Shown here in pieces: positions 55,240 through 64,000 of a stretch of 64,000 bases of DNA. Each line of letters opens with the position of its first letter. The stretch's first letter is position 1. Position numbers and translations under genes: made by a program. The stretch is from Diphasiastrum complanatum (Eukaryota; Streptophyta; Lycopodiopsida; Lycopodiales; Lycopodiaceae). A model generated the notes under the pieces. That model searched no databases. It saw only the letters and a list, made by a program, of their open reading frames with translations, and was not told the origin of the DNA. The stretch is from positions 57,113,982 to 57,177,981 of the forward strand of contig CM055099.1 of NCBI GenBank assembly GCA_029204225.1, read 5' to 3'.

Positions 55240-56640
55240 GCTGCATCATCGAACATTCCCCAACAAGGAGTGCATGCCTATCACTTGAAATAGCTCAAAT
55301 TTAATGTTTTTCACTAGATTTGATGCCTATGTTGCAACATAGCTTGAAGTTGATTCTTATCACTCAGACATAGTTCATTTAGTGATCTAAATCATTCAAT
55401 CTTGAATTTAGGACAATCAATTGCTGAAGTTCGATAACTCATCCATGAAATTGATTTCTACCACTCGAGATAGTTTGATTTTTATCTTTATCACTCAAGG
55501 TTGGTCTTATTTGGAGCTTAGGAGGTAAATATAGCTCAAACTCGATGTCTATCACTCAAATGATAGCTTAGATTTGATGCCTAGCACACAAGTTTGATTC
55601 TTATCACTTGACGTAGCTCATTGAGTAATCAAATTTGATCAATATTGCATACAGAGCATCTAGATTGCTCAATTCGAATCCCTTGTCTATCTAATACTTT
55701 TCACTCAAAATAGCTCAAATATGATGTCTGTCACTCGAGATAGCTTGGATTTAGTGTCCATGTTGCAAGATAGCTTGATTTTGACACTTATCACTTGACA
55801 TAGCTCATCAAGTGATCATAATTGACAATCTTGAATTTAGTATCATGAGATGTAAATTTAATGACTAGCGATAGCTCAATTTTATGTCTAGAGGTAGCTC
55901 AAACATAATGTCTAACTCATGATTTTAGCCCTAATCACTTGACATAGTTCATCAGGTGATTAAAATTGACCAATTTCAAGTTTAGGACATTAAAAAATGC
56001 TCAAGTTCGATCCTTATTGATGAAATTGGCTCCTATCACTTGAGATAGCTCAAATTTGATGTTTGTAACTTGAGATAATTTGAATTTGATGTCACTACAA
56101 GAGAAATCTAAATTTTGGTCCTCATCAGGCTCATTGAGTACAAATATCAACTTCAGTAGATTCAAATTGCTTGAGTTTCACCTCTTATCAATGGGACTGA
56201 CTCCTATCACACAAGATAACTCAAATTGCTCGAGTTTCATTTCTTATCAATGGAACTATTGCACAAAATAGCTCAAATTAATCTCTATCACTCAAGATAG
56301 CTTTACTTTGGTGTTTATCACTCAAAATTGCCCGTTGAGTGATCAAATTAGAGGAATCTCGAGCTTAGGACATTTAAATAGCTCAAATTTCATGTCTATG
56401 ACTCGAAATAGTTTGGACTTTATTCCTAACATGCGATTTTGGTTCCTAGTAGTTGACATTGGTCATTGACTAATCAAATGCAACCAATATCTAAAATGTC
56501 ACTTGACAATAGCTAAAATAGTTTGGACTTTATTCCTAACACGCGATTTTGGTCCCTAGTAGTTGACATTGCTCATTGACTAATCAAATGCAACCAATAT
56601 CTAAAATGTCACTCGACCATAGCTCAATTTTTGTCATTAT
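55240..56640. repeat. Degenerate minisatellite array, about 1.4 kb
   Basis: Irregular repeats built from TCACTTGACATAGCTCAT, TGAGTGATCAAATT and AGCTCAAATTTGATGTC-like modules. Each larger unit includes an inverted pair ATCACT...AGTGAT. Units diverge and spacing varies from about 60 to 200 bp. Confidence 0.75.
56406..56625. repeat. 110-bp tandem duplication inside the minisatellite
   Basis: AAATAGTTTGGACTTTATTC begins both units (56406 and 56516), and the two copies differ at only a few positions, so this duplication is younger than the rest of the array. Confidence 0.88.
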
Positions 56641-57240
56641 CACTTGAGATTGCTCATCTATTTTTTGCCCTGGTGCGAAGTATTCAACCTGTGAGTTGAG
56701 AGAGAATCTAACATCAGCGAGCAATCCAACCATTTTCACGGGCACTAGTGTGAGAAATTGTCCAATTCCCATGGGCACTGATTGTCCATTTCCCATGGGC
56801 ACTGATGCTACTTTTGTGAGCATGGGCCATTTTCTTGCGAGCACTTGTGAGAGTTGGCACAATTTTCCGACAGGCCCCGATGCAACATGTTCGTGAGCAC
56901 CAATGAGCTCGGGCACAAATGGCACCACAAATGGACATGAGAATGGATCTTAGTTTTCATGTACAACAATTAGTGAACACAAGTACTGGCTGTTTACGAG
57001 ATTCCTTATGATGTGGTGGCACTATGGGCAAGCAAGAGTTTTCAAAAAAGAAAAGTGTGGCTAGTGGAGCTATGCACTCAAATGCTTGCATGCCTCCAAG
57101 ATATGGGAGTGAGGAGATGTCCCAAAACAATGCTTCTTGCCCTCCAAGGGAAGGCTCAAAATGGGGACCAAAGAAACTTTTGGATGCCAAGCAAAGTAAT
57201 GTTTTCATAATACACGTAAAAATAAGAAGAAATTAAAAAC
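56641..57240. other. Unassigned sequence with CCCATGGGCACTGAT repeats
   Basis: Short imperfect repeats of CATGGGCACTGAT at about 56766-56812. Open frames on both strands look random. Confidence 0.45.
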
Positions 57241-57491
57241 CGTATCAAAGAGGGTAGAGCTTCACCAGTTGTAACGTCTCCCCCCTCTGTCGACGTCTCG
57301 TCTCACGTCTCTCTGTGGAGATTGGAGATGGAGATTGAGATGGAAGAAGTATATTAGTATTTTGTGTTGGGCAGGCCAGGCCAGGCTTCCAATATTATTA
57401 TTGCGTGGGGCAACGTATGAGGATAACAATGAAGCATTCTTCTTCCTACTTCCATCATTCTATCCCGATCCTCATATCACCCTCATGAGTC
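57241..57491 (+). promoter_or_regulatory. 5' flank / 5' UTR of the ARAD1-like gene
   Basis: Contains a CT- and GA-rich stretch (57280-57345) of the kind common in plant 5' UTRs. No clear TATA box. An upstream ATG at 57485 (ATGAGTCATGAGC) is out of frame with the main start at 57492. Confidence 0.4.
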
Positions 57492-60450
57492 ATGAGCACC
57501 AGGGGGGCTTGCAACGCCTGCTCCTGCTCCTGCTGCTCTCGCCTGAGGCGGGGATTCGTTCTCGCTCCCACTCTGCTGCTCCTCCTTTTCTGCCTCGCTT
57601 TTTTGGGCGCTAACAACCTCATCTTCTTCGAATCCGGAGCTCTTTTGCCCACCCCGTTTTCCCATCAAGTGATATCTGATAACCGGGAGTCCGGATCTGG
57701 AAGCAATTATGACGATGCCTTGCAAGAAGAAGAAAATGATAAGGGGGAGGGATTTGGAAACAGAAATGTACTTCAGAAAATCGAGAGCGTTGGATTGGAT
57801 GGATCCAAGAATGATTTGAAGGTCTACATGTATGATTTGCCAAGGAAGTTCACCTACGGCGTGTTGGAGCAATACTACAGATCCAGAGGAATGCTCACTG
57901 GTCCTGTGCTTGAGGATTCCAGTCTGCAATATCCCGGAAATCAGCATAGTGCTGAGTGGTGGCTGTTCTCCGATCTGGAAAAGCCTCAAAGCAAGAGATT
58001 TGGAGACAGTCTCAGAGTATACGACCCCTATGCTGCAGATGTGTTTTATGTGCCGTTTTTTTCCTCCTTAAGCTTAGTTGTGAATCCTATAGGAAAGGCC
58101 AGTGGTGGGATTTACAATGACAGGCAGATGCAAGAGCAGCTCATGGAGTGGTTGCAGCAGCAAAAGCCGTGGCAAAGGAATAAGGGGAGGGATCATGTGA
58201 TAATTTGCCAGGACCCAAATGCTCTGCACAGCGTTTGGGACAGGGTAAAGAACAGCATATTACTTATTTCTGATTTTGGTAGGTTTAAACCGGAGCAGGC
58301 GTCCCTAGTGAAGGACGTGGTTCTTCCCTACACTCACCGTATCAACTCTTATACTCACGAGAATGCCACACTCAAGAGAACAACACTTCTTTTCTTCATG
58401 GGCAATCGTTTTAGAAAAGAGGTATGCTTTTCAGCAAGACAATAGACGCTTCGACTTTGTGGCTTAAACCATTCTCTGTTTCGACTAGAGGCTTTGTAAT
58501 ATCTCTTTTCAAAACCACGTTATTTACGCTTGAAAGCTTCAGAGACTGTTTGTTTCATAGGTGCTTAATTTGCCCATCATAAAAAGCAAACCCACTTCTC
58601 AAATGTCCCTTCGTATGCGTTTCTTTTGCTGCACATTGACCTTATTTTGGGTACTTGGGCCCTATTCCTAAGCAGCACCAACCAAGCGCACTAACTAATA
58701 GATGATTATCATTGTTCTGTCACGCGCTCTGATCTGTTAATACCTTTATCTCATTCGTGAAGTACAGTTCAAGTTTACCAGCCGGGAACTATGCGAGACT
58801 TTTATTTTCTTTTTGGAACAAAAATTGTAACTACACTGTCCACACAAACGGCGACGGGTCTATTGGGAAGTTGTATCTATTCCATTAGGCAACTGAAGTC
58901 CTCACTATCAACCGTGGGTTAACAAAACAACTAGCTAGTTCTTTTTTATGAACAGCTTGTCATTTCATAACCTATAATTTAACTTTGTTGGCTCAATTGA
59001 TTAGCTTGGCATCCAAAGTACTTTGGTCCTAGGTTCAAGCCCCGCTCGGAAACCAGGATGCATTTTGTAAACCATAGCAAAAGATAAGTGCTAGTGGGAA
59101 AGGACCCTATTATATTCTCAAGTTTGGTCCTTTTTGCTGTTTGTAGCAGGATAATATCTGCTAGTGAATGGTAGAACTGAGCTGCACTCTTATGACTACT
59201 TTCCCTTTCCTACAAAGAAAGAAATTATTCAGAAGAGAAAAATCTACCAAGGATCCCAAATGTGTCGATCTGGATTCTGTTAGAGATGTCAATGATGTTT
59301 GTGCCTGCATTACTATCTGTTGTGAGCCAATATTCTACACGGAACATTCTTCATATCAAACCTGTTCTTACAATTAGGTATTGAAAGTAGTTGTCTCTAG
59401 TTATTCCCATTTCTGTTGATCTTAACATGATTTTGGCAAGCACGTCCTTGGAGTGCTGATCCTGAGATGATGTTTGTGCGTAACGCAGGTAGGATCATAT
59501 ATGAAGCTTTGTTCTTTGTTCTGCAATGGCATAATAACTCTTTCTAGTGTGAATGGCCTGTGCTGGATCTTTTGTTATTTATCCTAACTAAATAGTCTTT
59601 TATGTGTATTTTTCGCTTTTTGTTCTGTCTAAACTTTTCTCTGTAAGTGTGAACGTGCAACTATGCAGCACTGATGTATTTTGGACAGGATGGAATGTGC
59701 CTGATTCAGGTAGAGTCCACCATTCACTTAACAGAAGCTTGTTTCCGTGACCTTAACTTTCTGTTTATTCAAAAGCATTTCACACAAAGATTTCAAAGTT
59801 ACGTTACTGTCAACTGTATCCACCTCTTTGGATTCAGCTAATTCTCCTTTTTTCTGAGATAAATATGATGGAAGTCTTTGAAAGAGTTTTCAGTTTATAG
59901 TAATTTGATATATGCTAAATGGGGTATGTTTTTAGATCTAATATTTTGAAGCTTTGGTTCTACTAAGATTCTAATTGGAAATATGTGGATATTTTGACTT
60001 TATTGTTTCTGCTCGAGAGTTCTTTGTCTGGCTTGCAAGAATCTATCGGATAATTTAATCTATTCTTCATGTCTTATCCTTTAGGGTGGAAAGATTCGAG
60101 ATCAACTTTTCCAACTGCTGCAGAATGAAAAAGACATGGTCATTGAGCATGGGACACAATCTCGAGAAAACAGGCGATTGGCAGCCCATGGCATGCGAAC
60201 ATCAAAATTTTGCTTGCATCCTGCTGGTGATACTCCTTCAGCATGTCGGCTGTTTGATGCTATTGTTAGTGTTTGCATTCCGGTTATCGTGAGTGATTAT
60301 ATTGAACTTCCGTTCGAAGATGAACTCGATTATCGAGAGTTTAGCATCTTTGTAACATCTTCAAAGGCAATAAAGCCAGGCTATTTGGCTTCTTTGCTGA
60401 GAGGAATCGCTCCAGACGTTCTAAAAGAGAAGCAGCAACGATTACGTGAG
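57492..60450 (+). CDS. ARAD1: ARAD1-like exostosin-family (GT47) arabinosyltransferase, exons 1-2 (C-terminus outside the window)
   Basis: A type II Golgi membrane glycosyltransferase of the exostosin/GT47 family. In Arabidopsis the closest group, ARAD1/ARAD2, is implicated in pectic arabinan synthesis. Exon 1 (57492-58421, 310 codons) has a Cys-rich cytosolic tip, a hydrophobic anchor at residues about 22-43, an acidic stem and then the catalytic domain from [20 protein letters not shown], with [26 protein letters not shown] and [20 protein letters not shown]. It ends RKE|GTATGC. Exon 2 (60085-60450, 122 codons, phase 0) starts [13 protein letters not shown] and carries [40 protein letters not shown] and [20 protein letters not shown], ending CGTGAG|GTACAT. 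The 432 residues seen lack the last 35-45 residues of the family; I find no exon for them up to 64000. The main alternative is another GT47 subgroup. Confidence 0.9.
58422..60084 (+). other. Intron 1 of the ARAD1-like gene (1.66 kb)
   Basis: GTATGC...CCTTTAG. T-rich, with a tRNA-derived SINE-like segment near its middle and no other recognised content. Confidence 0.88.
58988..59120 (+). mobile_element. tRNA-derived SINE-like segment
   Basis: TTGGCTCAATTGATTAG resembles a Pol III A box (TGGCNNARTNGG) and GGTTCAAGCCC (59032-59042) a B box (GGTTCRANNCC), 44 bp apart, as in the head of tRNA-derived SINEs. The 3' end and any target duplication are not resolved. Confidence 0.5.
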
Positions 60451-61723
60451 GTACATTGTCGTGTTTATATACTTGGAGAATCTTTGCAGCCATAGTTGCA
60501 GCCCATGATCTGAAAATCAGGGTTAGGGTTTCCTGGATGCAAAAATTAAAAAAAATGAAATACTTTTTAAAAATATTTTCCTTGAATTTTGCTTTCCTTG
60601 AAATTTTTTTGGAAGAACTGTATAGAAGGTTGAAAATATGGCACTTTATTAGTAGTGGATTGTTAAACTATTGCATTTGTAAAATAGAGATTCAAAATAC
60701 ACATGTATAAATTGAAATCTATCTGTCAAGATATGAGGTTTATATACTCAGTAGTTGAGGCATGAAGTTATATTATAATTATAGTAATAACAACACCATA
60801 ACTAACACGTGAACAAAGATCAAGTTATTATAATAAATGTTACTATGACGAACATGAGAAAAGTTGAAAATAAACACAAATATATCATACATGATGCTAA
60901 ATGTACCCAATCAAGAAGTTGGTAGAGTGGTAAATATTCCAGTCAAAATGGATGCTAGTGGCTTAGTGCGTATGACCAACGATGTATCCATTGTCTATTT
61001 CATGCGTAAACCTCTTTCCAGGGACATAATGAAGAGGTATATTGACAGCCATTGGAAGAGGTTGAACGTGTTAGCATGAGACTAGCATGTGGTGACCTTT
61101 GTAAGTAAATTGTAAATAGACTTTAATTAGAGCTACTGGACCTTAGAGTCGCATGCTAAGCTTTGGTTTAGGGTACTAGGTCATAAACTAGGAGTGGTTG
61201 GACTAACCTCCTAAAAGATAGGACAGTTGACCAATGGGCAGGCCATGCATCGTATGCTCACTGGGATACTGGGTGTATTTTTCTAACTAAGGAAGATATC
61301 ACTTATGTGCATGTCTGCACGATAGGCTAGTTATCCATGGCCAATTGGACTACAATGCACAAAATCCATTATCACTATAAATTAGAATTACGTTTTGGAA
61401 AGGCAATATTGTTAAAGTACTTGATAGGCTAGTCACTAGCGGTCAGTTGGGGTAGGGCACACAAATCCGATATAACTAAAAATAATCTAAAAGGCAAGAT
61501 CTCTTGTTTGCACGAGAGGTGATTTGCTTATGGCTAATGGAAGCTAGTGCCGTTAGATCGAATATTGCTTTGGTGTGCCACATGTAATATGCCCCCTTGG
61601 TGATTTGGGCTGGTCCTTAGAAGTTAGATTGCTCCAATTGTGCTAGAAATTGCTTTTATTGCCTTAGCCTTCAATCATATAGAAATAACTTTGTTAAGCT
61701 GAAAATGCTAGCAAAAATGAACC
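60451..61723 (+). other. Presumed intron 2 of the ARAD1-like gene / 3' flank
   Basis: It starts at the GTACAT donor. AT-rich, with no candidate terminal exon. If transcription continues, the intron is at least 3.5 kb and includes the retroelement sequence further right. Confidence 0.45.
60891..61079 (+). pseudogene. Unidentified short reading frame
   Basis: MLNVPNQEVGRVVNIPVKMD, ASGLVRMTNDVSIVYFMRKP and RDIMKRYIDSHWKRLNVLA have protein-like composition and sit in otherwise AT-rich DNA. I do not recognise the family; it may belong to the retroelement on its right. Confidence 0.3.
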
Positions 61724-62217
61724 TGTTAAGAATCATTGTGATGGCGGTAAAGCTGCATGGTAGACCAAGGTACGAATAGAGCCACAGCTGATCTAGAGCT
61801 AAGCTATGAAAGCATCACATAAGGAAGACTTAAGCTATGAAAGCAGCACATAAGCAAGACTTAACCCTAGAATGCAGGAAAGAGAGAGATTAAGGAGACT
61901 AAAGAGAGAGATCAATATCATCAGATGAATAACAAATGACAGTTTCCCTACTTATAGCCAAGAGGAAGCCCTAAAAGGAAGCTTCCGGTGGCTAGGGCCT
62001 AACTGGGACGGATAATAGTGCACCCTCCAAGAAGGCCCCCACTCTCCAGTCATATGTCCAAATGGCCTAATAATGAATAATAAGGCCAAAGGCCAACCAT
62101 ATAGTCTAAGTGTCATTAATGAATAAAATGGGCCCAAGGCCTGCTTATGCATAAAGTAAAGTAAATGTAAATGGACGCGGCGAATGTAATGAGCCAAGTC
62201 CATAACTCTCCCCGACA
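61724..62217 (-). repeat. Candidate 3' LTR of a Gypsy element
   Basis: On the minus strand it runs TGTCGGGGAGAG...GATTCTTAACA, directly downstream of a chromodomain frame as a 3' LTR should be. The internal side has a T-run rather than a clean polypurine tract, and the partner LTR is outside the window, so limits are tentative. Confidence 0.4.
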
Positions 62218-62253
62218 CAAAAAAAAAGACCCAACTGCCGAAAAGAAATTGGA

Positions 62254-62610
62254 TCAAACAACAGCAAGCCCTGGTGCATCAACAACTAGATCAGCATCTG
62301 ATGTAGAGGAATCAACAAGTGTAGGAGGAGCACGATCCTGATCCGCAAGTGATGGTGTATGATAAAAGACATCAATAGGCTCCCATGTGGCCTCCTCAAT
62401 AGGACGACCATTCAACTGGACCAAAAACTGAATCTGCCGGCAGCATCGACTATGGTGAAGGCGAACCTGGTGAATGGCAGCCGGTAAGAAAGTGAACAGC
62501 TCAGGATCAACGTCATGGCGACGAAGGGAACATCTCGGCCGCGTCATCTGAAACCAAGCAATATGGAACAACCAGGAATGCCAAGGAACCAGAAGAAGAT
62601 CAAGCAGCAA
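62254..62610 (-). pseudogene. Gypsy chromodomain fragment
   Basis: The minus-strand frame contains QFLVQLNGRPIEEATWEPID, the 'yLVkW.g.p.eeATWE' pattern of retroelement chromodomains, with Leu in place of the usual Trp in 'VKW'. It is followed by an Asp/Ala-rich tail and a stop. The upstream part of the frame (HSWLFHIAWFQ) is unrelated to integrase and comes from repeated sequence. Confidence 0.6.
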
Positions 62611-64000
62611 CTAGGAATGCCAAGGTATCCGTAATGCCCAAGATAGTAGAGGATCAGCCCAAAAGATAGGGACATCATACCAAGGTATCCAAAAAGCCCG
62701 AGAAGGTAGAACTACATCAGCAACGGGAAGTCAATAAGGAAACTGGAAAAGAGATGGACACTCATCGCAAATAGCCGCATTATACACGTAACCATCAACT
62801 ATATGTGCAAACTCAGTGATATAGGTGCCCCAAGAAAAGATAGCAACATCGGTAGACCAGCACCAAGGAGTAGGAACATAAGCAGGATGACAGGCACGCT
62901 GTAATAGCATGGAAAAGCAAGCGATATGCTAGGAAACATGGATCATAAAGAGATCATCCTGACAAAGGATAGCTAAAATGGAGAAATGTGCACCAGCATG
63001 GTCAAAAGCCCAAGGTATCCATAATGCCCATGGGGGAGAAGTAGCAATGGCACACGGTACCGTCAAGGCCCCTATCACGAGAAGAGCAGCATGCCAAAAG
63101 CTCCAGAAGGTCCAAGAAATCAATGCATCGTCTAAAAAGACATGATGCATAAAAGCAATAGCAACAAATCTAGAAATAGTAGAGGCCTCAATTGAAAAAC
63201 TGTAGCCGAAAAACTCATCCAGAAAGACCTCATATGGACATACCAATCCATCATAGGATACACCAAAAACGGATGGAGAATCGGATGACCCATTGGAACT
63301 GGCCGCAAGTGTAATCCCAAAGTACACACCAGGCGCACAAGTGAGGAATAGAAGAAATGCTCTGGAACCAGGAACATGATCCCCAACATCAGTAGCAAGC
63401 ATCGGATCAATATCCACGTGTAGCTGAGAATGAGTATCAAAGCACATATGAGCAATACTGAAGTATATGGCGGCAACTTCCCCAAAAACTATCCAAGAGA
63501 GGAGAAGGAACTCTCTCAAGGTACTCTGATGGTCTCGGAAAACCAGAACAAAGTGGCAACTCAGCATCAGAGACCAAGCGATATGCAGCAACCTGAAATG
63601 ACGGGGAATCTAAAGATCACCTGGACAAACAATAGCTGGAACGCAGGCAATAACCCAAGCCATCAGGATATGCCAAGCCTGACAATGAGCAACAATCCAA
63701 GGAATAGATAGAGAGCCACATGCATAATCATAGAGATATCCGCACCATAGGCGACCAGTAATATGGAAAAACCAGCACCAATCCACAGGTCCAAATGGAA
63801 ACCAAGCTATATGTAATAACCAGGAATGCCATATATCCATAGCATCGGCATGGACTGCAGCAAACCTATATGTAGAAACACAAGGAGATTGAAGGATGCC
63901 CGTATACTCATCTAGAAAGATCCCAACATATCAATACCCTAGATAAGTAATAGTGACCATCTGGCAAATATCCTTGGATGGAAAATGTGTAACGGTAAGG
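62611..64000. repeat. Degenerate dispersed repeats
   Basis: Modules such as AACCAAGC(A/T)ATATG, CAACCAGGAATGCCA and CAAGGTATCC(A/G)TAATGCCCA recur at about 62545, 62620, 62676, 62930, 63012, 63570 and 63800 with irregular spacing. The long open frames on the minus strand here (62929-63591) reflect these repeats; no protein family is recognised. Confidence 0.55.

Noticed and set aside
55240-56640. CRISPR-like array
   Set aside because: Units and spacing are irregular and diverged, and the genome is a plant nucleus; it is a minisatellite.
57483-57989. 168-codon minus-strand frame over the GT47 exon
   Set aside because: Antisense shadow; the plus frame carries the exostosin motifs and proper splice sites.
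58988-59060. Functional tRNA gene
   Set aside because: Box motifs are present but no acceptor stem or anticodon arm can be formed.

Overview
This window is nuclear DNA from a land plant with a large, repeat-rich genome. The evidence is Copia and Gypsy LTR retrotransposons primed from initiator-tRNA-Met (TGGTATCAGAGC-type binding sites), a spliced gene for a plant GT47/ARAD-type glycosyltransferase, a spliced gene for the mitochondrial complex I subunit NDUFA1 (MWFE), and an orphan ITS1-5.8S-ITS2 copy. The 5.8S copy reads GAATTCCGTGAATCATCG where seed plants usually have GAATCCCGTGAACCATCG. That could mean a fern or bryophyte, or only C-to-T decay of a silenced copy, so I do not go below 'land plant, possibly a fern'.

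Layout. 1-6420: a coiled-coil reading frame of unknown function, split by a Copia element (602-5977) with 5-bp target duplication CAGAA. 7082-13801: broken Gypsy gag, then a patchwork of at least three Copia fragments and one solo LTR. 13802-24662: one 10.9-kb element bounded by GTTGA duplications, with very large unequal LTRs (4.48 and 2.66 kb) and no recognisable gag or pol. Its internal region carries a frameshifted acidic reading frame with ubiquitin-interacting-motif-like segments. 24668-29500: mostly unassigned sequence. 29503-29937: a LINE-type endonuclease remnant. 30315-33950 (minus): NDUFA1 in two coding exons split by a 3.4-kb intron, with an exact 175-bp tandem duplication just past its stop codon.

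34280-53090: Gypsy territory. Two related chromovirus copies, A (35047-40376, target duplication CTTAC) and B (49268-52087), and a solo LTR (45789-46146, target duplication GCAGA) belong to one family. A lost most of integrase and part of RT. B lost gag, protease, RT and the primer site but keeps an uninterrupted integrase core. Older Gypsy remnants, an orphan rDNA fragment and two MITE-like elements with palindromic subterminal motifs lie between them. 53100-57240: microsatellites, a degenerate minisatellite and unassigned DNA. 57492-60450 (plus): two exons of an ARAD1-like gene with a tRNA-derived SINE-like head in intron 1; the C-terminal exon is not in the window. 61724-64000: a candidate LTR, a chromodomain fragment and degenerate repeats.

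The only two host genes recognised with confidence are NDUFA1 (respiratory complex I) and the ARAD1-like gene (Golgi cell-wall glycan synthesis); they are functionally unrelated. Everything else recognisable is mobile-element DNA at different stages of decay, often nested, so intact 5-bp target duplications were used to set element limits.
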